Below are positions 44,701 to 55,335 of a DNA stretch of 64,000 bases, piece by piece; within the stretch, counting starts at the first letter, position 1, and each line of letters starts with the position of its first letter. The stretch comes from Osedax fenrisi (Eukaryota; Annelida; Polychaeta; Sabellida; Siboglinidae): positions 57,248,363 to 57,312,362 of the forward strand of contig OZ025241.1 of the NCBI GenBank assembly GCA_964019155.1, read 5' to 3'. The position numbers were made by a program, and so were the translations under genes. Below the pieces are notes generated by a model that did no database searches, was not told the DNA's origin, and saw only the letters and a program-made list of their open reading frames with translations.

Positions 44701-45856
44701 TCAATATAAAGCAAATAAAATTAATATTATAATTATAATAGTTTTTCTGTTCTATATGTTTGAATTCACATACCAAGCGCAAAATAATTATTCTGAGAAA
44801 ACAGTGTTTGAAGTTTGACAGCATAAAAATATAATATTGAATATTATATAATAGCATTATCTTATCAATTATAATCATTCAGTAATTTACTCATATTATA
44901 TAATATAAGAAAATATATAAAGATAATATACTATAATTCTATTCTTTGATAATTATACATAATTATACATAATTACACTAGAAATAAAATAAAATGTGAA
45001 CTATATTATCGAAAATATTTATATATAATTACAAAGTAATATTCAAGCATCTTTTTCTGCCTTCTAATTGGATATTAATATCACATGACTTTGTATTTAT
45101 ATAAATACAATAACAGACTAATTCAACGTAAACAATCTACTTTTTAAAACTATATAAAATAAAATATACTAGTTAGGGATATTGATTTCATTATACATAA
45201 AATAATAAGCTACTTTTTTTTTGAATAGTATCGTCAAAAAACACATTTTTATGCTATTTCTAGACTGAATTCATGACTAATTATTTTACAGATACTAAAA
45301 ACACTACAATAAGTATTATTATGGAATAAAATAAAATAAAAAAATAAATAAATTATCATCACTTTAAAATGTAGGGTTCCCCTCAAGGATGACATGTTGA
45401 TAATGGTCAATAATCATGATTAGGTGTATTCGCAATAATAAACATGAGATTAAGATGAAATAGCGTGGAAAAGATACGCATGGGCAAGTAGGCAATATAG
45501 GAAGAATGTTAACATCATAATGAGTTTCTGATATGGTTGTGTTGTGTGTATTTATAGAAATCCAAGAAGTACCAGAGCATGAAACTACATCGTGACATTA
45601 CATGTTGTACATATAATCTAGGGGAGATTAGAGGAATGATCGAGAGGATATAATATATATATATCAATTTTGTGGTTTATACTTATTGATCTTGAATAGA
45701 GGCTACACGAGTGCGAATAGAATGCTTAGTTACAGAGAGAAGTAGTACTAGTGATTGATCACCTAGAGACTGATCACCTAGTGACTTAAATGAATACTAA
45801 CCGATGTCAGATGATATTGTGTCTAAATATTCGAAATTACTTTCGTGTTTATGAAA

Positions 45857-45894
<38 letters not shown>

Positions 45895-46769
45895 ACAGAC
45901 ATATTTAAAGAAAGACTATTTAGTTTGATTAAATAATAACATTAGTACAAAATATGCATAAGAAAACAACACTAAACAGTGAAGGATAGAAACAAGGTAG
46001 TGTATAATAGAATTAGTGTACAAACGTGTGAAGGTCTTCCGTCTCTTGTCCGGCATCGGAATAGGCTCGTTAGCTCGACGTCTTAACTTTCTGGTGTTCG
46101 TCTTCGAGTCGATGTTATCTAATCGATTACGTAATAATGTTATCTAATCGATTACGTAATAATGTTATCTAATAGATTATGTAATAATATTATCTGATCG
46201 ATATTGTAATAATGCATATGTTTAGTAATATTATCTAATAATGTATATCTTGTAATAGCATTTAGTTATTAGTAATATATACGTATATTATTTTAATTTT
46301 TAATTTGGTGTATCCCTTACATCCTATCCAGGAACTTAGATAAAGTTTTTATTTATAACTATAGGGCTCAAATGGCCATTCGAAGTCGCTCTCATATTCA
46401 GATATATATGGATTTAACAAGGGACGATTATTTTGCATACACAATTATATAAGATCATCTCTAAATGTTATGTTAAGACTTATGTTATAGGTTCGTAAGG
46501 GATGAGAGCACATATCCTACTACCTATGTGTCAACTGTTCTACCAAGGAGATAGTTGTATATATATATAGTTGGTCAAATACATACCTGATCCGATTTCC
46601 ATGAAATGTTTATCCTGTTCAATACTCCTTTTCTTTTCTTCTAATTCGATGATCAAATTCTCTCTTAATTCTGTTTTTTTCTTCTATTTTGACACAGGTT
46701 TATATGTTAATAAATAATAATAACCATTATTATTTATAAAATTTAACAAAGTACATAATATATATGTAA

Positions 46770-46812
<43 letters not shown>

Positions 46813-49800
46813 GATATTCACTGAAATAATTTCTAATAATTTAGCATTACTGTAATAAACTAAATAAACTAATTAAATTATACAATTTCTGTATTTGAAT
46901 GTAAACCAGAAAATTGTCGTTAGCGTATTTCATGTCCTTATGGTACGAGGATTTGATGGTTTGATTCTGTGTTAATAATGGTGATGATATGTTAGTGTGT
47001 GTGAATGTGATTGGTTTAACATGTGAATATGATTTGGAATAGGTAGACCAATGAGTGAATATAGCGATATGAAATATAGTTAGGATATATAGTTAATATA
47101 CATAACTTATGTGTTTATACAACAATTTATACACAATCTATATTATGGCATATATATATATTAGTGTTGTCAAATTTTCTAAAAAGTAAGTCTCAGTATC
47201 GTATCAGTATCATTCAACAGCTGTATCAGTATCGTATCAGTATCGTTCGAAACTGTATCAGTATCGTATCAGTATCATTCGACAGCTGTATCAGTATCGT
47301 ATCAGTATCGTTTGACAGCTGTATCAGTATCAGTATCAGTATCAGTATCAGTATCGTTTGACAGCTGTATCAGTATCAGTATCAGTATCAGTATCGTTTG
47401 ACAGAAATATCAGTATCAGTATCGTTTGATAATTGTATCCGCATTGTTTGACAGCAGCATAAGTATCGTATAGTGATGTAAACTGGTTCGGGTTTTGGAG
47501 ATATTTGTGAGAATCAAATAGTTGAAAAAAATATCAGGTTTTAATATCTATAATTTTAGTACTGGATTTTAGTGATTTATGATCGTTCATAAAAAATAAA
47601 TTTATAAAATGCTATTTTTTTAAATAATAATTTCAAAATTAATTATTAGCAATAATGATCCTCAAATGGTATATTTATTATATATGATCAATTATTATTA
47701 AAACTTCTGTGCAATGAAAATGTTTTAAAATGATGCAATGTGGATTAAAAGTGTCGCGGATACATACGAATGGCGGGGTAGTTTGATGACATTGGCGCCT
47801 ATTCACACAAAGGGACGCTAATCTGAATAATAGTATCGCGGATACATACACAGAACCGCTATGTTGGTTGAAAATGGCGCGAATAAATATAATCCCAAAG
47901 GTAAACATTGGAATGTATTTTAGATATCCAATAATAAAAATCCGAAATAATACGAATCTAATATTTGAAGTCCGAAATAGTCCGAATCTAATATTTAAAG
48001 TCCGAAATAGTCCGAGTTAAATATTAAATTCCGGTCCGAGTCCGGTCCGAGTCCGATATATCATAAATTATACTGTATCAGTCCGGTATCAATGACCTAA
48101 AGTCCGAAACCGGGTCCGAAGTCCGGGTCCGAATGACAACGCTAATATATATATCGATCATCGTGTATATTTACCGTACATATTATTGCTGATATGCATA
48201 AGTTTAAGCGAGTTATTGAATAATCTATAATCGTTGGTGTTACCTTGTAGTTGTACCAATCCTTGTTCATGATAATCCTCTCGTCACAGTTGCGATCGAT
48301 CTCTTCCAGCATCTTCACGTATTCCGGAAGCTTCTTAGCGCTAAGCTGCGACAGTTGCTTCTTGAATATCGTCAATTTATCGAGGTACATTCTACGAAGC
48401 GGGGATTTGATTAGGTTACACCGATACGCTCGGTATTATATAGTGAATATTACTGATACTAAATGGTTAATGATAAACTAACTTTATTAATATCATACAT
48501 TTATAACGATAAGTGTTGGTCTCTTAATATATCGTTATTATTTTTAAAAACTAATAACCAACTGTTGGTCTCTTAATATATCGTTATTAATAATAATAAT
48601 ATCTGATTTAGTGTTAACATCCAGGTTGATATAGGATGATATATATACAAACTATTGGACTTATTTAGAATCTTATTGGACTTATATCAGACTGCCAGTA
48701 TATGCACTAATATACATATATTATAATATAAGTATAAATATAAAAAATTATAAATATAAAAATAAACTAAAAGAATGTATAATAAAAATAGATAATTCAA
48801 CATATCTAGAACATTTCTAAACAATATGAACAAACTTAATGTAACTAACTGTTCTTTGATTTCGACCTTTTCAGTTTTATTAGAGATTCCATCTGTCTCA
48901 CTAGATTCCTCCGTATCTATGAGGTAAACACATGTGTATTAAGTGTGCCTTGTATTAACTAACGTGACATAGGTAAACGTATACCTCGAGTATTCAATTC
49001 AAATAACAACAAATACATGAAATACATAGAGATATTAAAACTAATATCTAATATAAAGAATTAATATATCGGGTATATGTTATTTATATAATCTCAATGG
49101 TACAACTATTTGTAATAACAAGTATACTATTATATAATATTAATACATCTACTTATATATATATATATATATATATATATAATCAATAGTATATTTACTG
49201 TAATTTATTTAAAAGTGTATATATCCTACTAAAATCCTCCTCAACTAAAAATCTCTGCTTTCAAATAATAATAAATTAACAGAAATCATAAACATCTAAT
49301 CAATAAGAATTGTATGTCTATGTATTATCTATAATTATCGATGAAAGATACAGCGTGGGAGAATATAAACTTCAGCGATTGTGTAATACTATACCGATGA
49401 TGATTACATGGTGAACTAAACATATACAACAATAAGAGAATACAGAACACATGTATCAAACAACACCTAATAAGTACACAGCATCCTCTGGGGGACACTT
49501 GATCAGATCAATAAGGTTCCGAGATACAGGGTTATAAGGTATAAAGTGATATGATATAGAATTTCCAATATTATATATGATGTATAGCCTGTAATTTTCA
49601 ATAGTTCGAAAGTAAATAACTTTTTTTCTGAAATCATATTGTTATTATATTACTGATAATAACATCACAGCGTGTATTGTATTTATAAACAGAAACATAT
49701 ATATATATAAATCTATATATATATATATATATATATTCTCATACTTTTAATGTAAATTGTTTATAAGCGCTAGGAGCATATAAAATAAACGTGTCAATCG

Positions 49801-50795
49801 ATGAAAAGTATAAATTACAGTCACCATATTAACAGTTTCATTTTCTACTATTATAGTATCATTCACTTACAATTATGTATATTTCCTGCACTAAATACGT
49901 ATTATATACGAATGTAATATTCACTCACAATATCCCTATCATCAGATGTACGGCGTACAGTGTACGCTATACAATAATGGTGATACGTGATAATATGTTT
50001 TGATATTATGATATATTTTAATTTTTAATTTATTGTAAATATATATACATTATATACAAAAGGTAAGTATGTTATTTATTATAATATAGACTAGTCTATA
50101 GTCATATATATTGATAATAATTCGGAAAGTACAATAAATAGGAATAAGTCGGAATAAATGCAAGTGGAATAATTCGGCATATATATTCAATAGGAAAACA
50201 TAAATAAATATTCGTATTAAATTTAACATTCAATATATATATTTACATGCGACAATATTTTATTTTGGTGGGCGGTATATAACATACCGTATATTATATT
50301 GTGGTGGGCACATATATTAAATTAGATACATAATTTAATTATACATATGTGGTTGTATATGAGGAATTTTCACCTTGACTGTGCCATCTTCTCTAATATA
50401 TTATCTGAGATACCATTTATTAAATGATTTAAATAATTAATTATTTTTTTTTAATTTCTTTAAGAAATTCTTATTATTATGATAATATACTAATTAGTAA
50501 TTAGTCTAATTACATATAATTATTAATATTTACGTTTTAAATATATTTGCAAATATTCATAAATACATATTAGTATACTTGTGGTTGATTATTAATTTTA
50601 ATTTAACAGTTTGTCTGAAAACTCATTACGAAATAAATTTTATTTCTAATTTAAAACAATTTAAAATTTATATAAATAGTATATAATTTAAATATTACCT
50701 TCTTCAATTTCTTTTTCTAATTCACATTCATCATGACTATTATATGCATCAGAATCATTATTGTCATAAAATCTTGATGATTCTAATTGTGTCAT
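41672..50795 (-). CDS. SUDS3: Sds3/BRMS1-family subunit of the Sin3-HDAC corepressor (spliced)
   Basis: Scaffold protein of the nuclear Sin3 histone deacetylase complex. Eight minus-strand exons: 50795-50699, 48916-48850, 48391-48244, 46683-46587, 46118-46026, 43560-43186, 42156-42083, 41767-41672. All have GT-AG borders and consistent phases, giving 348 residues from ATG to TAA. Family matches in order: acidic N-terminus; KEQMYLDKLTIFKKQL coiled-coil start; LRENLIIELEEKKRSIEQ; TRKLRRR and PIPMPDKRRK; QVNYMIEDDDILDDL; YDAKIDDGRLQYDRKW; VYVESKENN and VISAVGTQE; IWLRKTKDNERLRVF; IGQLQSGRFTIKRRT. About 21 coiled-coil residues usual between exons 3 and 4 are absent, and a Gly/Ala-rich hydrophobic insert is present in exon 6. 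A minus-strand AATAAA lies about 95 nt after the stop. It converges with the PKC gene. Confidence 0.92.
42083..42156 (-). CDS. SUDS3: SUDS3 exon 7 (VYVESKENN)
   Basis: Acceptor GTACCACAGAG with the second AG used to keep phase, donor GTTAAC. It reads QSVYVESKENNKVAAVI, SAVGTQE, matching VYVESKDGNRISAVINAIGTQE of BRMS1-type proteins. Read-through would give VNTRGRGS and a stop, so unspliced RNA would make a truncated form. Confidence 0.92.
42157..43185 (-). other. SUDS3 intron 6
   Basis: Intron between exons 6 and 7. It has G+C-richer GT- and TAG-rich DNA at 42160-42330; the rest is AT-rich, with nothing else recognised. Confidence 0.6.
43186..43560 (-). CDS. SUDS3: SUDS3 exon 6 (NYMIEDDDILDDL, hydrophobic insert)
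   Basis: Acceptor AAACTTACAG, donor GTAACG after KWF. It is the longest exon (125 codon equivalents) and far G+C-richer than its surroundings. It starts with a Pro-rich stretch (TLPPFTPPPYNDLYARP), then DQVNYMIEDDDILDDLRIIN, a Gly/Ala-rich hydrophobic stretch at about 43306-43380, and ends with YDAKIDDGRLQYDRKWF of the capsid-like C-terminal fold. Read through the donor, it would stop four codons later; splicing restores the family C-terminus. Confidence 0.93.
43561..46025 (-). other. SUDS3 intron 5
   Basis: Intron before exon 6. It has GAGA-rich DNA at 44050-44110, (TA)n at 45857-45890, and G+C-richer single-copy DNA at 45370-45660 with no recognised family. Confidence 0.55.
46026..46118 (-). 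CDS. SUDS3: SUDS3 exon 5 (basic TRKLRRR segment)
   Basis: Acceptor CGATTAG, donor GTTTGT, phase 1 both sides. It reads NIDSKTNTRKLRRRANEP, IPMPDKRRK, a highly conserved basic segment that may act as a nuclear localisation signal. Its acceptor lies in a 25-bp tandem repeat (46112-46211). Confidence 0.93.
46112..46211 (-). repeat. 25-bp tandem repeat over the exon 5 splice acceptor
   Basis: Four units of 25 bp start at 46112, 46137, 46162 and 46187; the first two are identical beyond the first bases (ATGTTATCTAATCGATTACG), the last two diverged. On the minus strand each unit carries TAG|ATAACAT or a variant, so the real acceptor at 46119-46120 has three upstream look-alikes. Confidence 0.85.
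46301..46560 (-). mobile_element. tRNA-derived SINE, minus-strand copy
   Basis: Minus strand reads a tRNA-like head (CTATCTCCTTGGTAGAACAG near 46550) and a body with TGAGAGCGACTTCGAATGG and TTATCTAAGTTCCTGGATAGG, matching the SINE at 13261 with a more diverged head. It lies in SUDS3 intron 4. Confidence 0.72.
46587..46683 (-). CDS. SUDS3: SUDS3 exon 4 (coiled coil, second part)
   Basis: Acceptor CAAAATAG with a weak pyrimidine tract, donor GTATGT. It reads KKKTELRENLIIELEEKKR, SIEQDKHFMEIGS, matching the coiled coil and Sin3-interaction region of the family. The segment expected just before it (about 21 residues, VERNYIKEKK-like in vertebrates) was not found in 46684-48243. Confidence 0.9.
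46684..48243 (-). other. SUDS3 intron 3, mostly a hAT-like element
   Basis: The intron between the two coiled-coil exons. It holds (TA)n at 46771-46809 and the hAT-like element at 47162-48144. I searched its minus strand for the missing coiled-coil segment and did not find it. Confidence 0.6.
47162..48144. mobile_element. hAT-like non-autonomous element with word arrays at both ends
   Basis: The ends TAGTGTTGTCA and TGACAACGCTA are inverted; ATATATAT flanks both sides (8 bp, but low complexity). The left 280 bp is an array of CAGTATC words (with TTTGACAGCTGTATCAGTAT units) and the right 210 bp an array of GTCCGAAATAGTCCGAATCT-type words. No transposase. Confidence 0.72.
48244..48391 (-). CDS. 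SUDS3: SUDS3 exon 3 (coiled-coil start)
   Basis: Acceptor GCTTCGTAG, donor GTAACA. It reads MYLDKLTIFKKQLSQL, LPEYVKMLEEIDRNCDERI, then MNKDWYNYK, the first part of the Sds3 coiled coil used for dimerisation and Sin3 contact. It leaves in phase 0. Confidence 0.93.
48392..48849 (-). other. SUDS3 intron 2
   Basis: It has a direct repeat of TGTTGGTCTCTTAATATATC at about 48512-48580. AT-rich otherwise. Confidence 0.6.
48850..48916 (-). CDS. SUDS3: SUDS3 exon 2
   Basis: Acceptor CCTCATAG, donor GTTAGT. It reads TEESSETDGISNKTEK, then VEIKE; the split codon with exon 3 completes KEQMY, matching EIKEQMYQDKL in vertebrate SUDS3. Phase 1 in, phase 2 out. Confidence 0.88.
48917..50698 (-). other. SUDS3 intron 1
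   Basis: AT-rich with (TA)n at 49157-49181 and 49689-49736, and a GGCGTACAGTGTACGC palindrome-like word at 49951. No element ends recognised. Confidence 0.55.
50699..50795 (-). CDS. SUDS3: SUDS3 exon 1 (start codon, acidic N-terminus)
   Basis: ATG at 50795-50793, donor GTAATA. It reads MTQLESSRFYDNNDSD, then SHDECELEKEIEE, an acidic segment typical of the family N-terminus. It leaves in phase 1 and the joined codon gives Asp before TEESSETD of exon 2. This is the only ATG in frame before the conserved part. Confidence 0.85.
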
Positions 50796-50982
50796 TATAA
50801 AATTGGAATGAATTGAACCTATGTACTAAAAATTGTTTACAAATAATTTATTTTAAATAATATAAACAAAACTTTTGTTACGACATCTATCGTTCAAATA
50901 TTATATTACTAAAGTGCATAGACACTAGGATTATTCATAAAACTACTTTCCATAGAGCTATAGTGAATTCTCTATACTTATA
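50796..50982 (-). other. Region just upstream of the SUDS3 start codon
   Basis: AT-rich DNA with no clear promoter element. It should contain the 5' untranslated region; a MITE begins at 50983, so the promoter is short or lies within transposon DNA. Confidence 0.35.
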
Positions 50983-51105
50983 CCCAGCTAACAGTAAGAG
51001 CAGCATAATATACATTTAATAGCAGTATAATAGCACAATGTAAATATTTGAGGCTCTAGCATATGCTGTTATGCTGCTATTATGCTGCTCTTACTGTTTG
51101 CTGGG
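50983..51105. mobile_element. Short TIR element (CCCAGC MITE)
   Basis: The 123-bp element begins TA|CCCAGCTAACAGTAAGAGC and ends GCTCTTACTGTTTGCTGGG|TA, so the arms are nearly perfect inverted repeats flanked by TA. GCAGCATAATA words recur inside. It lies about 190 bp upstream of the SUDS3 ATG. Confidence 0.8.
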
Positions 51106-51142
51106 TAGCTCTACCACATTCATAGAGTTAGAAAGAAAGCTC

Positions 51143-51191
<49 letters not shown>

Positions 51192-51450
51192 GACCTTTCT
51201 CTCTGGCTATATTACCATATATATGGTACTTTACATAGACTTATATTTTATATTTTACCTTAATGTAAACCCGATGTAAACCATAAATCTATGGTACTTT
51301 CACATATTTTAGCATTGACTTTTATTGCAATACAAAATAATGGATTTTATTAATCTAATTAAAAATTGATGGTACCTTCATAATAATGTAGATATTTTTA
51401 ACGAATGGATTACTCATATGAACACCTGTCGAGTATATATATATATAACA

Positions 51451-51497
<47 letters not shown>

Positions 51498-51498
51498 C
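51106..51498. other. AT-rich spacer with (TA)n
   Basis: (TA)n at 51146-51186 and 51443-51492, no gene. Confidence 0.5.
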
Positions 51499-51792
51499 TG
51501 CCTGTGTGGCTCAGTGGCTAAGGCGTCAGACACACAAGCAGTAGGACACGGGTTCGACCCTCGTCCGGACCATTAATTAATTTTACAAAATGGGTCTTAA
51601 AATATTATTTAGAAGTGATCTTATATAATTTTGTATAAATAAATGATCGGATCTCGTTAAAACCATGGATGCCTTAACATGAGAGCGGCTTCGAAGGGAC
51701 ATTAGAGCCATATATGGTTATAAGTGAAAAATTCATCTAAGTTCCTGGATGGGATGAAAGGACACCAAATAAAATAACAATAACAATAACAA
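51499..51792 (+). mobile_element. tRNA-derived SINE, full-length copy with intact boxes
   Basis: TGCCTGTGTGGCTCAGTGG (A box) and GGGTTCGACCC (B box) are both intact, followed by the same body and tail as the copy at 13261. It sits directly after a (TA)n tract and its tail runs into another. This is the best-preserved PolIII promoter in the window. Confidence 0.88.
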
Positions 51793-51806
51793 TATATATA
51801 TATATA

Positions 51807-52518
51807 CAGTAAAACCTCTCTATAAGAAACCTCTTTATAAGAAACACCTCTTTATAAGTTTATATTATTCACACATTTGGTTGGAATTCAACCTTTTCCA
51901 CATTAAAAAACCTTTTTATAAGAAAATCGTATAAGAAAAATATAAGAAAAACCTCTTTATAAGAAACTTATTACAAAATATACAAAAGTATACAAAATAA
52001 TTATATATAAATAGAAGTATTGTATATTGATAACAATTATAGAAATAAATTATATTAGATATATTTTTTTCTTACAAATATTATATTACATAAATAGCTC
52101 GAAATGAAATTAATTAATTATTGTTATTGTATATCCATAAATTTATTAAAATTAATTAATAAATGTTATTATATTCTTAAATTTATTTATGATACAATTT
52201 ATTAAATTATACAATTAATTGTTAAATAATAGATTATTATAATATTCATTATATTATATTCATCAATGATGAATCATAATTTATAATTTATAATGTAAAT
52301 CTAATAAAATTTCATTATGTATTAACATGTCTAAGCCCAAACAATACAATATACAAAATAAATATACTATATATATAACCTATAGGTTATATAATACATT
52401 TTCAATCATAAATTAATTCTTAAAATCACTGGAAAAGTAAAAACCTCTTTATAAGAAAACCTCTCTATAAGAAAAAAAGTACTGAAAAAAAATAGTTTCT
52501 TATAGAGAGGTTTTACTA
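51807..52518. mobile_element. Pogo/Tc1-like non-autonomous element
   Basis: Left end TA|CAGTAAAACCTCTCTATAAG, right end CTTATAGAGAGGTTTTACTA|TA, inverted over about 20 bp with TA on both sides. CTCTTTATAAGAAA words are repeated inside each end. The CAGTAAAACC start resembles pogo/Tigger-type ends. The AT-rich core has no transposase. Confidence 0.82.
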
Positions 52519-52528
52519 TATATTTATA

Positions 52529-53247
52529 GGAGAAAGTAATCGAATATTGACAGTACCCGAATTATTAATACGGACACTCTCGGTATCTATGCAACCATAA
52601 ATCATACACAAATAATGTTTAATGAATAACATATTCATAATTATATAAATAGTCTAAATGAGTATTTTTTATTTTTTTATTATTTAAAATAGTGCTGATA
52701 TATCAAATAAACTGATTTTTTTTATTAAGTTTTAAAATTTATGAAAAAAAATGTCAACTTAAAACATTCTCAAGAATATATATATTCTACAATATATATA
52801 TATTGGATACTTAAATTATATTATTAATTAATAAAATGATAAAAATTAATAAATTAATTACTAATTAAATTATATTAAATTATTCATAAAATTAATTATA
52901 AATAATGTAATTGTATTTTATCTCATTGGTTCATCGATAAAATTTAGTTTATCTAATCGTATATATAGGGTGTCCGACGGACACTGTCCGTAATTAAAAT
53001 AAAGTTATAATTATAATTATAATTATAAGTTATAATTTATAACCCAGTGTGTCTATATTCGGACATGTGTATCGAATACGGACACCCCCATTATCTATTG
53101 AATAAAAATATTAAATAACATTTAAAAACCACAATAATATCTATAATCATATAACCTATTAATATATTGAATTTTTGAAGGAAAATATTGATTAATAAAA
53201 TGTTAAGACTATTTATTGTTAAAGTGTCCATATTATGTTACTTTCCC
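52529..53247. mobile_element. TA-flanked TIR element, family 1, copy 3 (reverse orientation)
   Basis: Left end TA|GGAGAAAGTAAT, right end ATGTTACTTTCCCC|TA, with the family word (GGACAC/GTGTCC with ATTCGG) at 52555-52590, 52960-53000 and 53040-53095. It is the reverse complement of the copies at 2525 and 20172 with an internal deletion, and starts 10 bp after the pogo-like element. Confidence 0.78.
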
Positions 53248-53461
53248 CTATTGGTAATAGTTTGTTTAATGGGTTAACAATTATTATTTGTTTACAGAAT
53301 GTTATCAATATATTGATATTTATTTATCATATTAAAATAAACAATAAAGCAGAATACTCCTATTTTAATATGAATTATTTATGTATATATTTATTATATA
53401 TAATAGAATAATATACACCATGAGAAGCTAAGCACTTTTTTAATTCGCGCATAGATAGATA

Positions 53462-54413
53462 GGGGAAAGTCCCCGATTACCGACCCCTCCTAATACCGAC
53501 CCCCTCTCGTATCTCAGTAAATATAAGAGTTATTAAAAAATTATATATACATGAACTGTAAAGATAAATATGAATAAATATTTTGTTTAAAAAAATATGT
53601 AATACTACAATTGTTATTTGATAAAATGTAATATTCTGTTTTTACTTTTTAAATATTTTAATAATTACTTTTTTTAAATCATTGTAAATACTTTATTAAT
53701 TACAAGAAAACGTAATACTGCGATTAATATTGTAGATCAATAACATTTTTATAAATATTATAAAAATAATTCAATTTGAATAAATATTAACCAACATATC
53801 TTAATTATAGCAACCCATATGATTTTCCTAATACCGACCCCCTAAATTACCCTAATACCGACCCCATGTGATTTATAATATCCAATCAAAATAGATCAGT
53901 ATTTTACTTTAAAATATGCCATAAGTTATTTGTGTATCATTGAATCATAGACTACGGATTCATGATTCCATTCGATTATATACATACTGATTAGTAAATA
54001 AATATTAAACAATAATATACACTATTTTAATATAATTACTATAAAGTTTAAATTTAAATTTAATATTACTATTAAAACATAAATTCAATACAAAATAATT
54101 GCATGCATGTTATAATTAATTATATTAATGAATATCTACTATGTTGATTGGATATTATAATACTAACATTATTTATACCACGATTATTTTAGGGGGTCGG
54201 TAATAGGGGAAGGGGGTCGGTATTAGGCACATGTATCCGATTACAGACCCCCATGTTTATTCTTGTAAATATAATTATATCAAAAATTTAAAATAGCCAC
54301 ATTATTCATTGCCATAATATTACTCAAATTACAAAATTTCAAATAAATATATTTACTATTGAATAAGTTATTACAACTAATCATTTAGGGGTCGGTAATC
54401 AGGGACTTTCCCC
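53462..54413. mobile_element. TA-flanked TIR element, family 3
   Basis: Left end TA|GGGGAAAGTCCCCGATTACC, right end GGTAATCAGGGACTTTCCCC|TA, a 20-bp near-perfect TIR. The family word (TAATACCGACCCC) is repeated at 53473-53505, 53829-53868, 54192-54250 and inside the right end. No coding capacity. Confidence 0.85.
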
Positions 54414-55335
54414 TACATTTATTATTTTGAGAAAAATGAATTTGAAAATTAGGTATAACCTACTAATTCGTTTTAATTACTATTAAGGCATATATATATA
54501 TATATAGAATATCGTTTTTTCTCTCGTAATTTACAATCAATATAACCTTTACAAATATTAGAAGTTATAACTATATAAGGTTAACAGTTAAAATATATCT
54601 GAATGATATTTAATTTTAATAAAAAAGCATATTCAATATATTTTGTTGTAATTTACAGTGGTCAATATACCTTATAACGTTTAAAATGATTCTCCAGTAT
54701 AATTTATCGCTATTATAATTATATTATTATCTATTTCCTATATCTATATCTATATCCTAAATATCCTAGATGTTTTCTGGGTAGAGTTAGCAACATCATG
54801 TATAATTATCAGTATTCGGCCGATGACCATAAGCACAGTCTCTGAAAGAGCTTACGTTTATATTCCTATACAAGTAGATTGGCCTACAGATGAAATAACC
54901 TACCTCCTATGGCCGTCGAGGTTGTAGGAGATCTTGTATACTGATATTGAGATACTGAATAAAATTCTATCTAGCAAACACGGCAGAAATTATCAGAAAA
55001 TCATTTTACATACGTTATATATCATCCGATATAGACAAATTATATTTTTTATGATGACATTATATTTATAAATAACTTATAAGTTATAAGTTATAAGCAA
55101 TACTTCTATAGAAACCTGCAAATATTGATACGTTTTAATTACCTTCAGGCATCTAAGTCATGAATATTTATTTTGCGATTCCTATCTAATTAATAAAATA
55201 TTCATAATTATATAAATAGTCTAAAAAAGTATGATATGTGATTTAATCAAATATACCATAACTTTTAATGATAAAAGAACAGTTTTCGGATGAGCACAGA
55301 TACTAGTATATATATATATATATACTTTTATTTAT
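54414..55335. other. AT-rich intergenic DNA
   Basis: A short G+C-richer piece lies at 54780-54960. No gene, RNA or element ends recognised. Confidence 0.5.

Noticed and set aside
46112..46211. CRISPR-like or short direct repeats
   Set aside because: The 25-bp units are contiguous with no spacers, and the context is an animal gene.
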